Assembly: GCF_014805685.1 (NCBI RefSeq)
Contig: NC_060885.1
Span: 10,832,132 to 10,896,131, forward strand
From: Silurus meridionalis
Lineage: Eukaryota; Chordata; Actinopteri; Siluriformes; Siluridae
Length of the DNA stretch: 64,000 nt
Reading direction: 5' to 3'
A program made the position numbers and the translations under genes. The notes under the pieces were generated by a model. It did not search any database, was not told the DNA's origin, and saw only the letters and a program-made list of their open reading frames with translations. How positions within the stretch are numbered: position 1 is the first letter of the stretch; every line of letters begins with the position of its first letter. Below are positions 26,041 to 37,720 of this stretch, piece after piece.

Positions 26041-26239
26041 ATAGTCATCGTAGGTTTTATGTGTGGCCTGCAGCAGTGGTGCTCTGTATCCAGGAGTCCC
26101 TGCTGTTCCTCTGGTTCGTGGTGCTGAAACACCTCTAGTTAGCATGGTGGTGGGCAGTGATGCACGTGTTCCCACAGTTCCCCTAGGGACTACGGCTCCT
26201 CGGCCAGGTGGTGGAGGTGGCACTGCTCCCCCTCGACCC
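26041..26239 (-). CDS. khdrbs2: khdrbs2 exon, RG/proline-rich region
   Basis: This 199 nt exon completes the split arginine codon and adds 66 residues. In order these are RGRGGAVPPPPPGRGAVVPR, a low-complexity Thr/Arg segment, TPRTRG-like repeats, and GYRAPLLQATHKTYDDY. The five-proline run is a plausible SH3/WW-binding site, as in Sam68 relatives. Where mammals, as I recall, have a second proline run after GYRAP, this copy reads LLQATHK, so that motif seems lost or diverged. The acceptor is cacag and the donor is gtgagt, ending in phase 0. The exon is clearly richer in G+C than the flanking introns. Confidence 0.94.
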
Positions 26240-29200
26240 CTGTGGAGTAAGACATAGAAATGGGAATGCACATGACTATAATGGTGTGTTCGTAAAGAAA
26301 AAAAAAAACGATTGACAGTGGTTCTGCTAAAATCAAGGCTACTGAAAGCATTGTTATATAACTGCTTTTACAGGCTTCCCTGCTGAAATCTAAAATGAGT
26401 GCTGCACTACATTCTCGCTTGCATCCAAAAACTCTACAAATAATGCTGGTCTTGAGATTGTGTACTCAAGTATATAAAAGGAATATTTTACATACAACAT
26501 GACAAAGAAGGAATGTTTATAGAGTTCACAGATAGTGGAACAGTCAAACATTAAAAACAGAGAGAACTCAGTGACGTTAACTAAGTAGTTTGTCAAATAA
26601 ATGCGTCAGTGCTGCAGTTAAGGAAGCTATTAAATCAGACATCTCTGGCCTTTTCTGATGCATCAGCTACTTTTCAAGGATGAAAACTTTCATGAGATTC
26701 TCATCGAGAACTTATATACAGTCAGCGCTTGTCACCACATCCCGGATCCAATATGTTGAATTTAGGGACACCCTTAAAGTCACACAATCTGCTGAACCAA
26801 ACTTGCCTCCCACTCTTTTATAAAAACTGTGCTTACTGAATAACTTAAAGTAGTTTGGTAGACTTTTTTACGAGATTCACATACAGTATTTTTTAACGCG
26901 CTCCATCTGAGTTGTCATTGATATGCATTGCATTTATCTTAGTTCTAAAAAATCTGCAAAAGGAATGTAAACAAATCCATCAACTAAAATCCTAACTATG
27001 AAGTATGTCATGTAATGCATGGACAGCACTCTGGAGAGGTAAATGCAAGTGCTGGGTAAAAACGTTTACTGAAAGAAATAGTAGATAGATCTGAAACAGC
27101 AGGCAGAATCACAACGTACAACAGATAATGGGTTGGGGCGTTAAAAAACAGCATAAACAAGGCAAAACTAGAACAATAAACAAGACAACTAAAGCTAGAT
27201 CAAAACCAGAAACCACTGACAGAAAACGAGCACATTACTTAACTGAAAATTTCAGTGTATATATACAGTTATAAGTCAAACAGAGAGAGCTATAAGTGGG
27301 AAAACATGAACACAAGTACCAATGATGAGACATACATGAACCAAAACAAACAAATGTGGCACTGAAAAAAAAAAGACATGAATGCATGAATAATCTCTGA
27401 CAATGTAGTTGTAAGTTACAGATCAGCTTTATTTTGGATTTAATAAGAGAATCTAGGAGGAGGTTAATGATCCTCAACAACCTCCTTTGTTTCCCATAAC
27501 GCACCATGGTATACAAATATCGCCACCAAAAACATTAAATATTGTTTATTCAATTTATACAAAAAAGGTGAACAAATCGGAAATTGTAATCCAAGTAAAC
27601 CCCAAGTTTAGACGAGGTGCAAACGACTTAGAAGAAGACAAATCCAATGAATCAAAAACAAATACAAACAGAAAACAAAAACTATAGTAGGAAACAATTG
27701 ACTAAAGGCTTGGTAATTCAGTATTAGAAACTCTGAGTGTTACTATGCAAAGGGCTGGTAAACCTGAGACTTCTTAAATAAAGTAAGGTGTGACTGCTTA
27801 CAGGTGTGTGTGAGTAATAAACAGATGTGGATAATTAAAAATCAGGTGAATGTAAGCATGACAGAGACTGTTGCTGGGAAGTGTAGTCTGGCAGCATTCT
27901 TTGTATGCTGTGAATGGTTCTGAAAAACTAATTTCTTGAAAGTTGTTAAGGATTTTTTTTGACAGATAACAGGAACTAACTTGTTTCACAGACAAACCAC
28001 AACAATGTTAGCTTAAATGTTAGCTTTAAAAAGGGTAACACTGCCAAAGTGCAATGGAAATGCAAACAAATCCATCAAACTAAAATCCTAAACATGATGT
28101 TGAAAGTTCAAAACAAAAGACTAAAACACCCAAAGTGCTATAGTATGTGATTAGGGAGGGTGAATTATGGATGGCGCTGATTGAAAACGCATGTCATGAC
28201 TTATTTGCCATATACATATGATATGTTAGTTCTTTGTCTTTGTTAAACAATAGAAAAGAGATCTGATGTATACTATTTGTTCGTTCATATTGAGAAACTG
28301 CTCTATTCTAGTAAAGGTCACGATATTGCTTTATTAAGTCAAGAATGACTTTTGTTTCTTTGTCAATCCACACAATACATTGTTCACTGCATGTTAACTA
28401 CCTTTAGATATCCATTATCAAATACAGCATGACTCACGCCCCCCTGCGTCATCATTTATTTCTATTTTTCTTTTCAAAAGCTTTTATTTTTAATACAGAC
28501 TGACAATATTTACGATATATAGGATGGACAGAAAACCCCACTCTGATTATCTGTAACAGTCTCAAGGTCATTCAGCTTTTACACTCCACACATTCTGCAA
28601 CATAATTGGCTAAAATGATGCTGCGGCCTTCAGGTGATGAGGGAAAGAACCTTGTTTTTCCTCACAATCTTTTATGAAAATAAGTAATGATTATGTAAAG
28701 TTTTTTTTTTAAATGAAACTACAGCCTAAAACTTAATTCTTCATTGTAGACAATACCATCTTAAAGATTGATATGCATATTAAGCTTATGCTTATGATTA
28801 AGGCTACTGTTAGTTGTGTACCTTTTTTCAGAAATATTAATCAGAATATAACACAATACAATTAATTTTTTGGTGCTTAACACATCTGCCTGAATATCAC
28901 ATGCTGTACAGTTTTCTAAGTTGAATCTTGCTACAGATTCTTAGTTACTCTAAGGGATAGACTGGGCTTTTTATATATATACTCCCAATAAAATGTATTT
29001 CATTTCTATGTTGTAACCCTAGAAAATGTGCCAACTCAGGGGTGTTTGTAAATACTTATGAGAAAATACAAAATACTATGACCTATAAGGAATCCAGGCC
29101 ATGACATTTTTACCAGATCACTGTGCTCTGATAGTAAACTTTAAAAAAAATAATTTTTAAGGGGGCCTGTTTTCAGCAATTACTGGCTAGTATGTTAGCA

Positions 29201-30027
29201 TCAGTTTTGAAAAGGTTTATTTATTTATTTATTTTTGAAGTTGGATTTTTTTCTTTGAATAAGGGACTGACCTTCAGACACCATTGAGTCTATTTGAGTA
29301 GGTGTACCGGAACTTCTTTTGATCGTGGATATACAATAGAGTTGTTTTTTTATTGAATATGTCTGCTTCATTTCCACCTTTATTTGCACTGTTTGTACGT
29401 TCTAACAACAGCTCAGAGCAGACACTCATAATTGAAGACTCAATACAGCAAAATAACAATTTCCCATGCCATATTTAAGGCTAAGGCCTTACACACTGAG
29501 TTGACAGTTTATCAGGTTTTCGATAGATGTATCTAATAAACATTATATGATTTTATGGATTCTGTAGTGATGTCTTGGATGGTTTCTTTTGAACAAGGAA
29601 ACAACACAGTGCAAAGATTCACTGTTGGTAATACAATATATTTCAGTTACCTTCTGTGTGACTGCTATAATAGATAGTAATAAATAAATAAAAAGCTTGT
29701 AGTGTTTGTTCTATAACATGATACTCATTTTGATAAAAAAAGGGAATTTTGATAAAAGATTTAAAGTTGAGAAAATTCATGTCATAAAAATGTGAGCATG
29801 TTCATGTATATTTATTTTCTGATTGACGGTCTACTATCTATGAGGATCTCAGATGTTGAGTTATTTTATGAGTTGCTCAGTAGCTCCTGGTTCCATAACC
29901 TTAAATGACTGTAGAAGACTGTAGAAACGACATTACTTATAATCTTACATTCCGGTGCTCATGTTAGTTTTCACTCTCCGGTGTTTTGAGTTGTTTTAAA
30001 GATTTATAATCAAACTCTTAATGTCAC

Positions 30028-30208
30028 TCAAATGAGGATGGGTTCCCCTTTTGAGTTTGGTTTCTCTCAAGGTTTCTTCCTCATAACATCTAGGGGATTT
30101 TTTCATTGCCTCATTAGGGATAAACACACATCGCTCATCTAACCCTTAAATTCTGTAAAGCTGCTTTGAGACAATGTCCAGTTGTGAAAAGCGCTATAAA
30201 AATAAACT
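30028..30208 (+). repeat. Dispersed repeat, left arm of a fold-back pair
   Basis: This arm runs from AATGAGGATGGGTTCCCC through CTCAAGGTTTCTTCCTCATA to GCTGCTTTGAGACAATGTCC and AAAAGCGCTATAAAAATAAA. It is a copy of a widespread fish dispersed repeat. An inverted copy follows after only a few bases. Confidence 0.8.
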
Positions 30209-30212
30209 TAAT

Positions 30213-30450
30213 TCAGTTCAATTCATTTTTATTTGTATAGCGCTTTTAACAATGAACATTGTCTCAAAGCAGCTTTACACAGATAATGTGGTTATAAAAA
30301 ATGAATATGTTCTTTGTAAGTTTAAGTTTGTCCATGATGAGCGAGCCGGTGGCGACTGTGTCAAGGAAAACTCCCCGAGATGGCATAAGAAAGAAACCTT
30401 GAGAGGAACCAGACTCGAGAGGGATCCCCTCCTCATCTGGGTTGCAACGA
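30213..30450 (-). repeat. Dispersed repeat, right arm of a fold-back pair
   Basis: This arm reads, as reverse complement, the same family as the left arm: ATTTGTATAGCGCTTTTAAC and ATTGTCTCAAAGCAGCTTTA on the plus strand, then GAAACCTTGAGAGGAACCAG and CTCCTCATCTGGGTTG at its outer end. The two arms could form a long hairpin. A 148-codon plus-strand ORF (30174-30620) overlies it and is not a gene. Confidence 0.8.
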
Positions 30451-31367
30451 ATCTCCATTTATTGCAGATGTACGATGTTGCGTTGTACAGTGATGGTGAT
30501 CAGAAGCAAACTGTAGTCCTGAGTCAATGTAGCAGACTGTTGACATTAACTACAGTCCAAATCCATCCTCAAAGCTCCCGTTCTTACTCTGGAATTTCAT
30601 GGAACCACCCAAGGCGTTGATGAGAAACCGTCCCTGAGTGGCCTCCAAATAAAGAAAACACTAAACTTGACTAAACTGAATAAACTTGACTTAACTAGAC
30701 TACTATTCTTTGGTTTGCATTGACACTAAAAGAAAATACATGGCATTGTTTCATATTTGACAGACTGGCCATTCGTAAGCCCTTGCTATCTTATAACACT
30801 TCTTGAATTACTTGCATATTAATATTTATAATAAATGTGATATCAATTAAGACCCAGGACCTATTTTTTATTTATTCTTTTTTGAAAGAATAATTATTTA
30901 ACATTGTTTTCCACATTACCAATGTTGTCAGCTAGATTATATATAGAATAGCTATAATTTGTCAAACATACATTACAGCACAGTAAAAGTCTTTCTTTGC
31001 ATATCCCAGCTTGTTCAGAACCTACCTGGTGATGGTGCTATAATGAGATTTAGCCCTTGTATCATCTCTGCCTGCAATGAACAATGCAGCAGTGTTTTAG
31101 CTCTCTCAATTACTTATCTCTACATTCTACTTAAACAGATTAGCTTCCAAAGATTCGTCTTTCATGCTAAGACTGCCGAAAGGGTCATTACACTCGTCTC
31201 TAACTAGCCGAGATCTATTCTCAACAGTAATTCAGCACAACTGCTTTGTATTGCTGAATTGCAATTCTTGAACTTTGAGTTCACTACTTGAATCGAATTA
31301 GAACAGTGAAGCCTGGCAATTATTCTTTATGTTTGAAATTATTACAATTTCTTTCTTGTATTAAATA

Positions 31368-31690
31368 TTGTCACACACTCTGTTGCTCATGCTAGCTCTC
31401 ACTCTCCGGTGTTTTGTATTGTTTTATGATTTTATAATCACACTCTTGATATAACCCAAATGAGGATGGGTTTTCCTTTTGAGTCTGGTTGCTCTCAAGG
31501 TTTCTTCCTCATAACTCTAGGAAGTTTTTCCATAGCAAGTTTTTCCTTGCCACAGTCAGTCTGGGCTGCTCATCAGAAATAAACACACACAATTAGTTTT
31601 AATTCTTAAGTTCTGTTAAGCTGCTTTGAGACATTCAATGAGACAATGTTCATTGTGTAAAATGCTATAGATATAAACTTTACCTTGGCA
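31368..31690 (+). repeat. Third copy of the dispersed repeat
   Basis: It has the same orientation as the left arm at 30.03 kb, including the upstream block CACTCTCCGGTGTTTTG. It continues through AAATGAGGATGGGTTTTCC and TCAAGGTTTCTTCCTCATAA to GCTGCTTTGAGACATTCAAT. It is more complete than the other copies. Confidence 0.8.
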
Positions 31691-32409
31691 GTAATAGCAG
31701 CATATGACATCAGCATTGACAGACAACCATCAGCTTTAACAAACTAATTAGCAATACCGTACTAATATTACCTTTATACTTTATCTATATTCCAGTAAAG
31801 CAAAATTCTCTCTGATGTAGCATATCTACAGCATGAACAGAAGAATGAGTATAAAGCAGACTAATGGTTCGTGTATACTACAGGGAAAGTAAAGCAGTCT
31901 ACCAACAACAGAGCTGCATTTTGGATCCATTACCACCTGAGGTAGTGCAAGCTGTCACTCTGTCAAGGGAATCCTGCTTCTTCGGAAAGCTATTACAAGC
32001 CAGGGCAAGTGTGGAACATATGAAATATAAATTAAGACAGAGAACATATTTGACGTATGAATAATGTATTATAATAAGCTTAAGATGTGTTTGATGAGGG
32101 CCAACTAAACTTTTATCTGATAACCTCATCGAGTCACTTTGAGCCAGAGGTGCTTAGAGCACATCATAACCAAGCACAACAGATGTCTCATCCAGGAAAA
32201 CTGGCTCTACTTCACTGGTTTTACATTTCAGTATGTTTCCAAATCTTTTCCTAGGGGATAAATAAGATGTCAGTGCTAGTCTATGTATTTCCATTTATTT
32301 AACTAAATGAGATTCATTTAGCTCTTGTGATGACTTCCATATCCAGAACATCTAAAGGTTTTTCATCAGCCGTAGAATGCACAATTTTAAATAATGGACT
32401 GGTCTGTAC

Positions 32410-32537
32410 CGTGTGGCAGCTGTGGAGGCGAGCCGTATGCCACGTCCTCGGACACTCCTTCCTCTGCTTGGGTCATCAGAGCCATTTAGGTACGACAGCT
32501 CACGCAACTGCTCTTGCCTGATCTCATCATTGTAATC
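32410..32537 (-). CDS. khdrbs2: khdrbs2 exon, QUA2 and first RG-rich segment
   Basis: This 128 nt exon starts in phase 0 with DYNDEIRQEQLRELSYLNGS, the QUA2 signature shared by KHDRBS2 and KHDRBS3. It continues into an arginine/glycine segment (SRGRSVRGRGIR). The acceptor is cctcag and the donor is gtacag, leaving two bases of a split arginine codon. RG segments in this family are arginine-methylation sites, which is family knowledge. The intron immediately upstream on the transcript holds a Tc1-type element beginning only about 73 bases from the acceptor. Confidence 0.94.
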
Positions 32538-32610
32538 CTGAGGAAAGAGGAAGAAAAATAGTGTTAAACACTACACCAGGTCACTAAACCTTATAATTTC
32601 AGCTTCTTAC

Positions 32611-33642
32611 ACACAATCCCAATTCAATAGCAATAGTTGGGATGTTGTGTGATATAAAATAAATGTGAAAAACAACAGATGCTAATTATTTGAATATATA
32701 ACATGTATAAAACCAAGTTAACAGTTTTCTCGTAATTATGACAAGAAATTTATGTTGTGATCACAAGAAAACAACTCTTGTTATGTCGAGATCACGAGAA
32801 AATTAATTTGTTTGTCTTTGTTTTTGTTTGTGATCTTCGGGCCCTCAGGCAGCACTGTTTTAAAAACAGGTATAAACAATACTTAAAATCCCTGCGTTGT
32901 TTTAAAAAACCTCTAGAAATCACTGTCTGTGAACACAGTTCCCCGTCTCATCCACAAATGCAGGTATCATGCAAAGAAGAAGCCACATGTGAACATGATC
33001 CAGGAACACTGCCATCATCTCTGGACCATTTGTGTTTTGTGGTCAGACAAATCAAAATGCCATCCGGCTTGTTATCAGTGCTTAGTTCAATAACCTGTAT
33101 AGAAAAAGGCAGCATCAATGGTGAAAGGTATAAAGGTTTTAGTGCAGCATATGTGTCCATTCAGATAATGTCTTTTTCAGGGAAGGTCTTGCATATTTCA
33201 GCAAGACAATGCTAAACCACATACAGTAGTATGAGAGCCTGCTTGCAGTCCAGACCTATCACCAAGTAAAAACATTTACTTTTTCATGAAACAAAAAATA
33301 TCACAAAGAAGACCCAAAGAAAGGTTAAGAAGCTAGACTCCTGTATCAGACACAAAATGGACAACATTCCTTTTGAAAAACTCCAGCAACTGGTCTCCGC
33401 AGTTCCCAGACATAAACAATATGAACTGTTTTTGAAAGAAGAGGGGATGCTTAAGGCTATCAAATCAAAAATTATCTTAATTTCTTCCCATCAAATTGTA
33501 CATTTTTTCCAGTTTAAACATTTTATATGTTTTCTATATTCTTTCGTCAATAAACTTTGGGTTTATGCCATTTGTAAAACATTGCATTCAGTTTTTATTT
33601 ACATTTTACCCAGTGTTCCAACTTTTTTGTAATTGGGGTTGT
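32611..33642 (+). mobile_element. Internally deleted Tc1/mariner-type element (copy 1)
   Basis: The left end ACACAATCCCAATTCAATAG and the right end ACTTTTTTGTAATTGGGGTT are imperfect inverted repeats of a common teleost Tc1-type element. The middle holds transposase relics in several frames: GCAAGACAATGCTAAACCAC (QQDNAKPH block, about 33200) and ATGGACAACATTCCTTTTGA (WDNIP block, 33357). The segment between the first D region and this part is deleted. It lies in the intron just upstream of the QUA2 exon of khdrbs2. Confidence 0.75.
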
Positions 33643-33939
33643 TTACAGCATGAAATGTACTAAAAATATACTGAAAAATAAAAGAATTAATTATTACATT
33701 AGCCTTAAAGGACTAATCAAAGACTGAAGAAGCAATTTACACCTTTAATTACAGCTAACAATGAGTGTTATTGCACTGCTTAGGATTTTCAACACTTTAT
33801 TTATAACCAAGATAAACATACATTATATGATTAATTGCTTATTCCAACATTTTTTTTTTAACAACACATTGTTAATGTGACCAAGTTTCACCATAAATGT
33901 TTGTCCTCTGAATATCCCATTCCACACACACAGACATAC

Positions 33940-34013
<74 letters not shown>

Positions 34014-34032
34014 GTCTATCTATCTATCTATA
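33940..34032 (+). repeat. (TCTA)n microsatellite
   Basis: About 23 tandem TCTA/TATC units with a single TCTG variant. The apparent 70-codon ORF through it is an artefact of the repeat. Confidence 0.97.
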
Positions 34033-34039
34033 ATTAGTT

Positions 34040-34470
34040 TAGTAGTTTTTTTTTTGTCTGTACTTTACTTGGGGAGACTTTCACATTAACTTCACTACAT
34101 TTCATAGTCAGATATCTTACTCAACTACATTTAGCAAAATCAGCCGTTCCTTTTTATTTATGAGTGGATAAAAACGTAACTGGTCAATCACACAGCAACC
34201 AATCAGGGTAGAGCACACGCGTTGTTTTAAACTTGTTTTGATTGGCGCTTGGCAGTGGCAGATTTGAGTGAAATGGCCAGCCGCCCAGAGCATCTTGCTG
34301 GTGGCTGGCACCGGGGGTCCACACACACACAAAAAAGGGTATTTATTTTTTTTATCACTCATTTGCACGGTTGCATTAATTATTATATTGGGACTCGGAG
34401 TGTGCATCCGGTGGAGGGTGACGTCATGTTATTAAGGAGAGCTGAATCCAAATTAAAATTATAGATGACA
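34040..34470 (-). mobile_element. hAT-like fragment related to the 9.6 kb element
   Basis: TACTTTACTTGGGGAGACTT, CTACATTTAGCAAAATCAG, ATTTATGAGTGGATAAAAAC and ACCAATCAGGGTAGAGCA correspond, in reverse orientation, to the right part of the element at 9598-10289 (TAAAGTA, CGCAAAATGTAGTTGAG, ATCCACTCATCAATAAAAAG, CTTCCCTGATTGGTGG). It carries extra sequence to about 34470. Boundaries are uncertain. Confidence 0.55.
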
Positions 34471-35130
34471 GAAAAAAGCCATATTTAGAATAAAGAGGCA
34501 AGAAGTAGGTGGGGTAACTTGCAAAAGCTATAGGTGAGGGAAAATGTGCAAAAGCTAAAGGTGTGTATTCAGCTCTATTACTCATCTCGTTATGGGTATA
34601 GTGAAGGATAATGTATTTAATGAAAGACTAGCTGACTAGCTGTACAGGTTATGCTGTGTTGCCACACAGAGCAACAATATTTCTTTTAGCTACATAACTT
34701 TATAATTTACTGTGTGTAGTTTATCATAATATGTAGCAACAAAACAATTACAACATAACTAGTCTAGTTGGATTGTAGTTAAACAGCATTTATTGATTTA
34801 GTTAGCTTTAACTGAGGTGATGTCATAAGGGTTTTCTGTGATTGTACTGAAAAGGTCCTGCACTGAGTTCAGTAAAGGCTCATTTAAAAGACATATATTA
34901 TAAGGATATAGATGTTTTATGCATCTTATGGCTACAATTAACCAAGGAGTTCTTGGTTCTTAAAAGTTTGACAAATTGTGCACAGTGACGTGTATATAAT
35001 TGTTAAATAAATGCATTTAGGGTGGTCTTTCTACATGAAAGCGAGCTCTCAAAAATGTATCCATATCTGTGGACTGCTTTGAGAATATGTTCTTACTCAT
35101 CCAGTTATGGTAGCTGAAGCAGAGAGGAGC

Positions 35131-35298
35131 TTTTAAAAGCTGCGCTATTCAATGCAGGAAATGTTGGGTCATGGCGTGCTTCACCGTAGGGGGCGTCATT
35201 CAAGTTACAACCACCATTGCTGGTCGGTTGTATCTACTTATCACAAACATACAGTTCAGCGTCAATTCAACACCAAGCACCCTGGCCTTATCTGCATG
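35131..35298 (+). repeat. 168 bp direct repeat, left copy
   Basis: It begins TTTTAAAAGCTGCGCTATTC and ends CCTTATCTGCATG. It is repeated in the same orientation and at equal length at 35833-36000, with about four mismatches by eye. A Tc1-type fragment lies exactly between the copies. The unit itself is not a recognised element. Confidence 0.92.
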
Positions 35299-35832
35299 AA
35301 TATCATGCAAAGAAGAAGCCACATGTGAACATGATCCAGGAACACTGCCATCATCTCTGGTCCATTTGTGTTTTGTGGTCAGACAAATCAAAATGCCATC
35401 CGGCTTGTTATCAGTGCTTAGTTCAATAACCTGTATAGAAAAAGGCAGCATCAATGGTGAAAGGTATAAAGGTTTTAGTGCAGCATATGTGTCCATTCAG
35501 ACAATGTCTTTATCAGGGAAGGCCTTGCATATTTCAGCAAGACAATGCTAAACCACATACAGTAGTATGAGAGTCCATAATTGAACTGGCCTGCTTGCAG
35601 TCCAGACCTATCACCAAGTAAAAACATTTACTTTTTCATGAAACAAAAAATATCACAAAGAAGACCCAAAGAAAAGTTAAGTAGCTAGACTCCTGTATCA
35701 GACACAAAATGGACAACATTCCTCTTGAAAAACTCCAGCAACTGGTCTTCCCAGTTCCCAGACATAAACAATATGAACTGTTTTTGAAAGAAGAGGGGAT
35801 GCTTAAGGCTATCAAATCAAAAATTATCTTAA
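35299..35832 (+). mobile_element. Tc1-type fragment (copy 2) between direct repeats
   Basis: It is near-identical to 32965-33480 of copy 1 and shares copy 1's internal deletion, from ATCATGCAAAGAAGAAGCCA to CAAAAATTATCTTAA. Unlike copy 1 it retains 16 bases (after GTATGAGAG, around 35572-35588) that copy 1 lacks. Neither terminal inverted repeat is present, so it did not arrive by ordinary cut-and-paste transposition. Confidence 0.88.
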
Positions 35833-36000
35833 TTTTAAAAGCTGCGCTATTCAATGCAGGAAATGTTGGGTCATGGCGTGCTTCACCGTAGCGGGCAACA
35901 TTCAAGTTACAACCACCATTGCTGGTCGGTTGTATCTACTTATCACAAACATACAGTTCAGTGTCAATTCAACACCAAGCACCCTGGCCTTATCTGCATG
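35833..36000 (+). repeat. 168 bp direct repeat, right copy
   Basis: Second copy of the unit at 35131-35298, offset by 702 bases. The differences I see are three within about 35891-35899 and one at about 35962. It is followed by unrelated single-copy sequence. Confidence 0.92.
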
Positions 36001-37394
36001 ATTTTTCTAAGTCATTGAAATAAAGGTTCATGAGCTCATGATAATTTATTAGATATTAATCAGTGTTTGATTTACACCTGGTCCACCACTATGCATGTGT
36101 ATATAATGTATATAATGTATATTATTGGAGTAAGGCAATAGCTGCCATTTGGAAAGCAATGCAAATTTAATGACATAAAGAGAAAATGAAAACAGAATCA
36201 AAGGTCAAAACACAATGTATCCTTTGACATAAAAATAAACATGAACCTTTTATTTACACAAAACGGACGATAACATAGCAAGAAACAAAAACAGAGAGAT
36301 GGCTTATTAACTCCGCTTCACACCAGCTATCAGCGTATTGTGTTGTGAAAGAATACCAGCACTTCCTGCATTTATAAAGTCCCCCCTCACCCATCTGATT
36401 GAACATGACAGGGCCCTGAATCACAAGGCCGATTACAGCATGGATAGCTCTTATTTTATTATCTTGTCAGTGCCACAGGCAGATAAATGGATCCTCATTT
36501 CCACGAGCCACTTATTCCCCTTCCTGTTTTGTCGTAGCAGCTGGGTTCAGGAAAATATTAGAAATGGCACGGAGACAAGATTGGACCTTTTAATCACGAT
36601 CGGGTCAACAATCAATAAAGAGTCAGCTCTGGACTGAGACACTGTCCTTATATCCAAATTGTTTTTAGTCACTTCTTTTGTTTTCTGTTTGTTTTTTAAA
36701 GGTTTGGAAGCATGTTTAAACACAACCTGTTCATTTAGACTTGAATGATATATTCTATATTTACCAAAAATAAATTATATTTAGACTGTAACACCTACAT
36801 TTCACAATTTTTACACAATAGAATGAAATGGAAATGCTTTTAATTTAGAATAAGAGGAAGCTGAGTAAAGACTGGCACTAAGTTAAACATATACATCAGT
36901 GTTTGAGGAACTATAATGAAAAGTAATTTGCTTCATTTGGCTTAGTTTGATTAGACTGATTGGTTCTTACCACAATAGGGGAACAGGTGAACTTTCTAAT
37001 TGTAAGATGGCTCTTACCATTATAGCTCATACCATTACTTAATGTATAGCTAATTATACCACAGATATGAATATATTTTCTAAAACAGCATGTCTCTGAC
37101 AGCAGATCTGGATGTAAATCAAACAGTAGGTTTACATAATGTTTTCGTTCATCATTCATTATTGCTTAAATAATAACCACTCTTTTACAAAGACTTGTAT
37201 GCCAGATGCTTTACATAACCTATGACTATTAAACAACATAATTAAAAATGTGGTTATTTAACAACAAAAAAAAAAGTGGATAATTGATCTATAATAGGGA
37301 AGAGTTTTAGGGTATCAGCCATGATGGAACACTTTTTTAACTTCAAGTTACAGGAAAACAAATTCTAGATTTAATCTCCCTTTGCAGTTCTAGT

Positions 37395-37720
37395 ATACAG
37401 TCCACTCTTCTTTGAAGACTTTCCACTAGAGTGTGGAGTGTGGCTGTGGAAATGTGTGCTCATTCAGTTACAAAAGCATTCAGGCAGTTATGCTGGATGA
37501 GAAAGAATGCCCGGAATGCAGTCAATGTTCCATTTTATCCCAAAGGTGTTCACTGGGGTTGAGGTTGGTGCTTCATGGAGCTTGCACAGCGACAGTGCCA
37601 TCTCAGCACATGTTTAAAACATTCTTGGTTAGAGTGAAAGAAATACTTGAATGGGATGTTTAAAAAGCACACATGGGTGTGATGTCCAGGTGTCCACAAA
37701 CTTTTAGCCATCATGTGTAC
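37395..37720 (-). mobile_element. Tc1-type deletion derivative
   Basis: CCACTAGAGTGTGGAGTGTG, ATTCAGTTACAAAAGCATTC, CATTTTATCCCAAAGGTGTT and AGGTGTCCACAAACTTTTAG are landmarks of a common fish Tc1-type element. Its transposase is encoded on the opposite strand (EHLWDE.. block at the CCCAAAGGTGTT position). The catalytic middle is missing. A relative lies at 46.84-47.12 kb. Confidence 0.65.

Larger units (their letters stand above)
26240..32409 (-). other. khdrbs2 6.2 kb intron
   Basis: No exon was recognised. It contains a 40-base sequence repeated directly at 26.96 and 28.06 kb, a fold-back repeat pair at 30.0-30.45 kb and a third copy of that repeat at 31.4-31.7 kb. The remainder is unremarkable AT-rich DNA. 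Confidence 0.7.

Noticed and set aside
28980..29080. Possible Tc1-type end (GGGGTGTTTGTAAATACTTATG)
   Set aside because: It is similar in wording to a common transposon terminus, but no partner end or body could be found.
30174..30620. 148-codon plus-strand ORF
   Set aside because: It lies across the inverted dispersed repeat pair and its translation has no domain; the same DNA recurs elsewhere as non-coding repeat.
32757..33215. 152-codon plus-strand ORF
   Set aside because: It runs through the deleted Tc1-type element partly out of the transposase frame, so it is a chance ORF.
33877..34089. ORF with an Ile-Tyr-Leu-Ser repeat
   Set aside because: It is the translation of the TCTA microsatellite.
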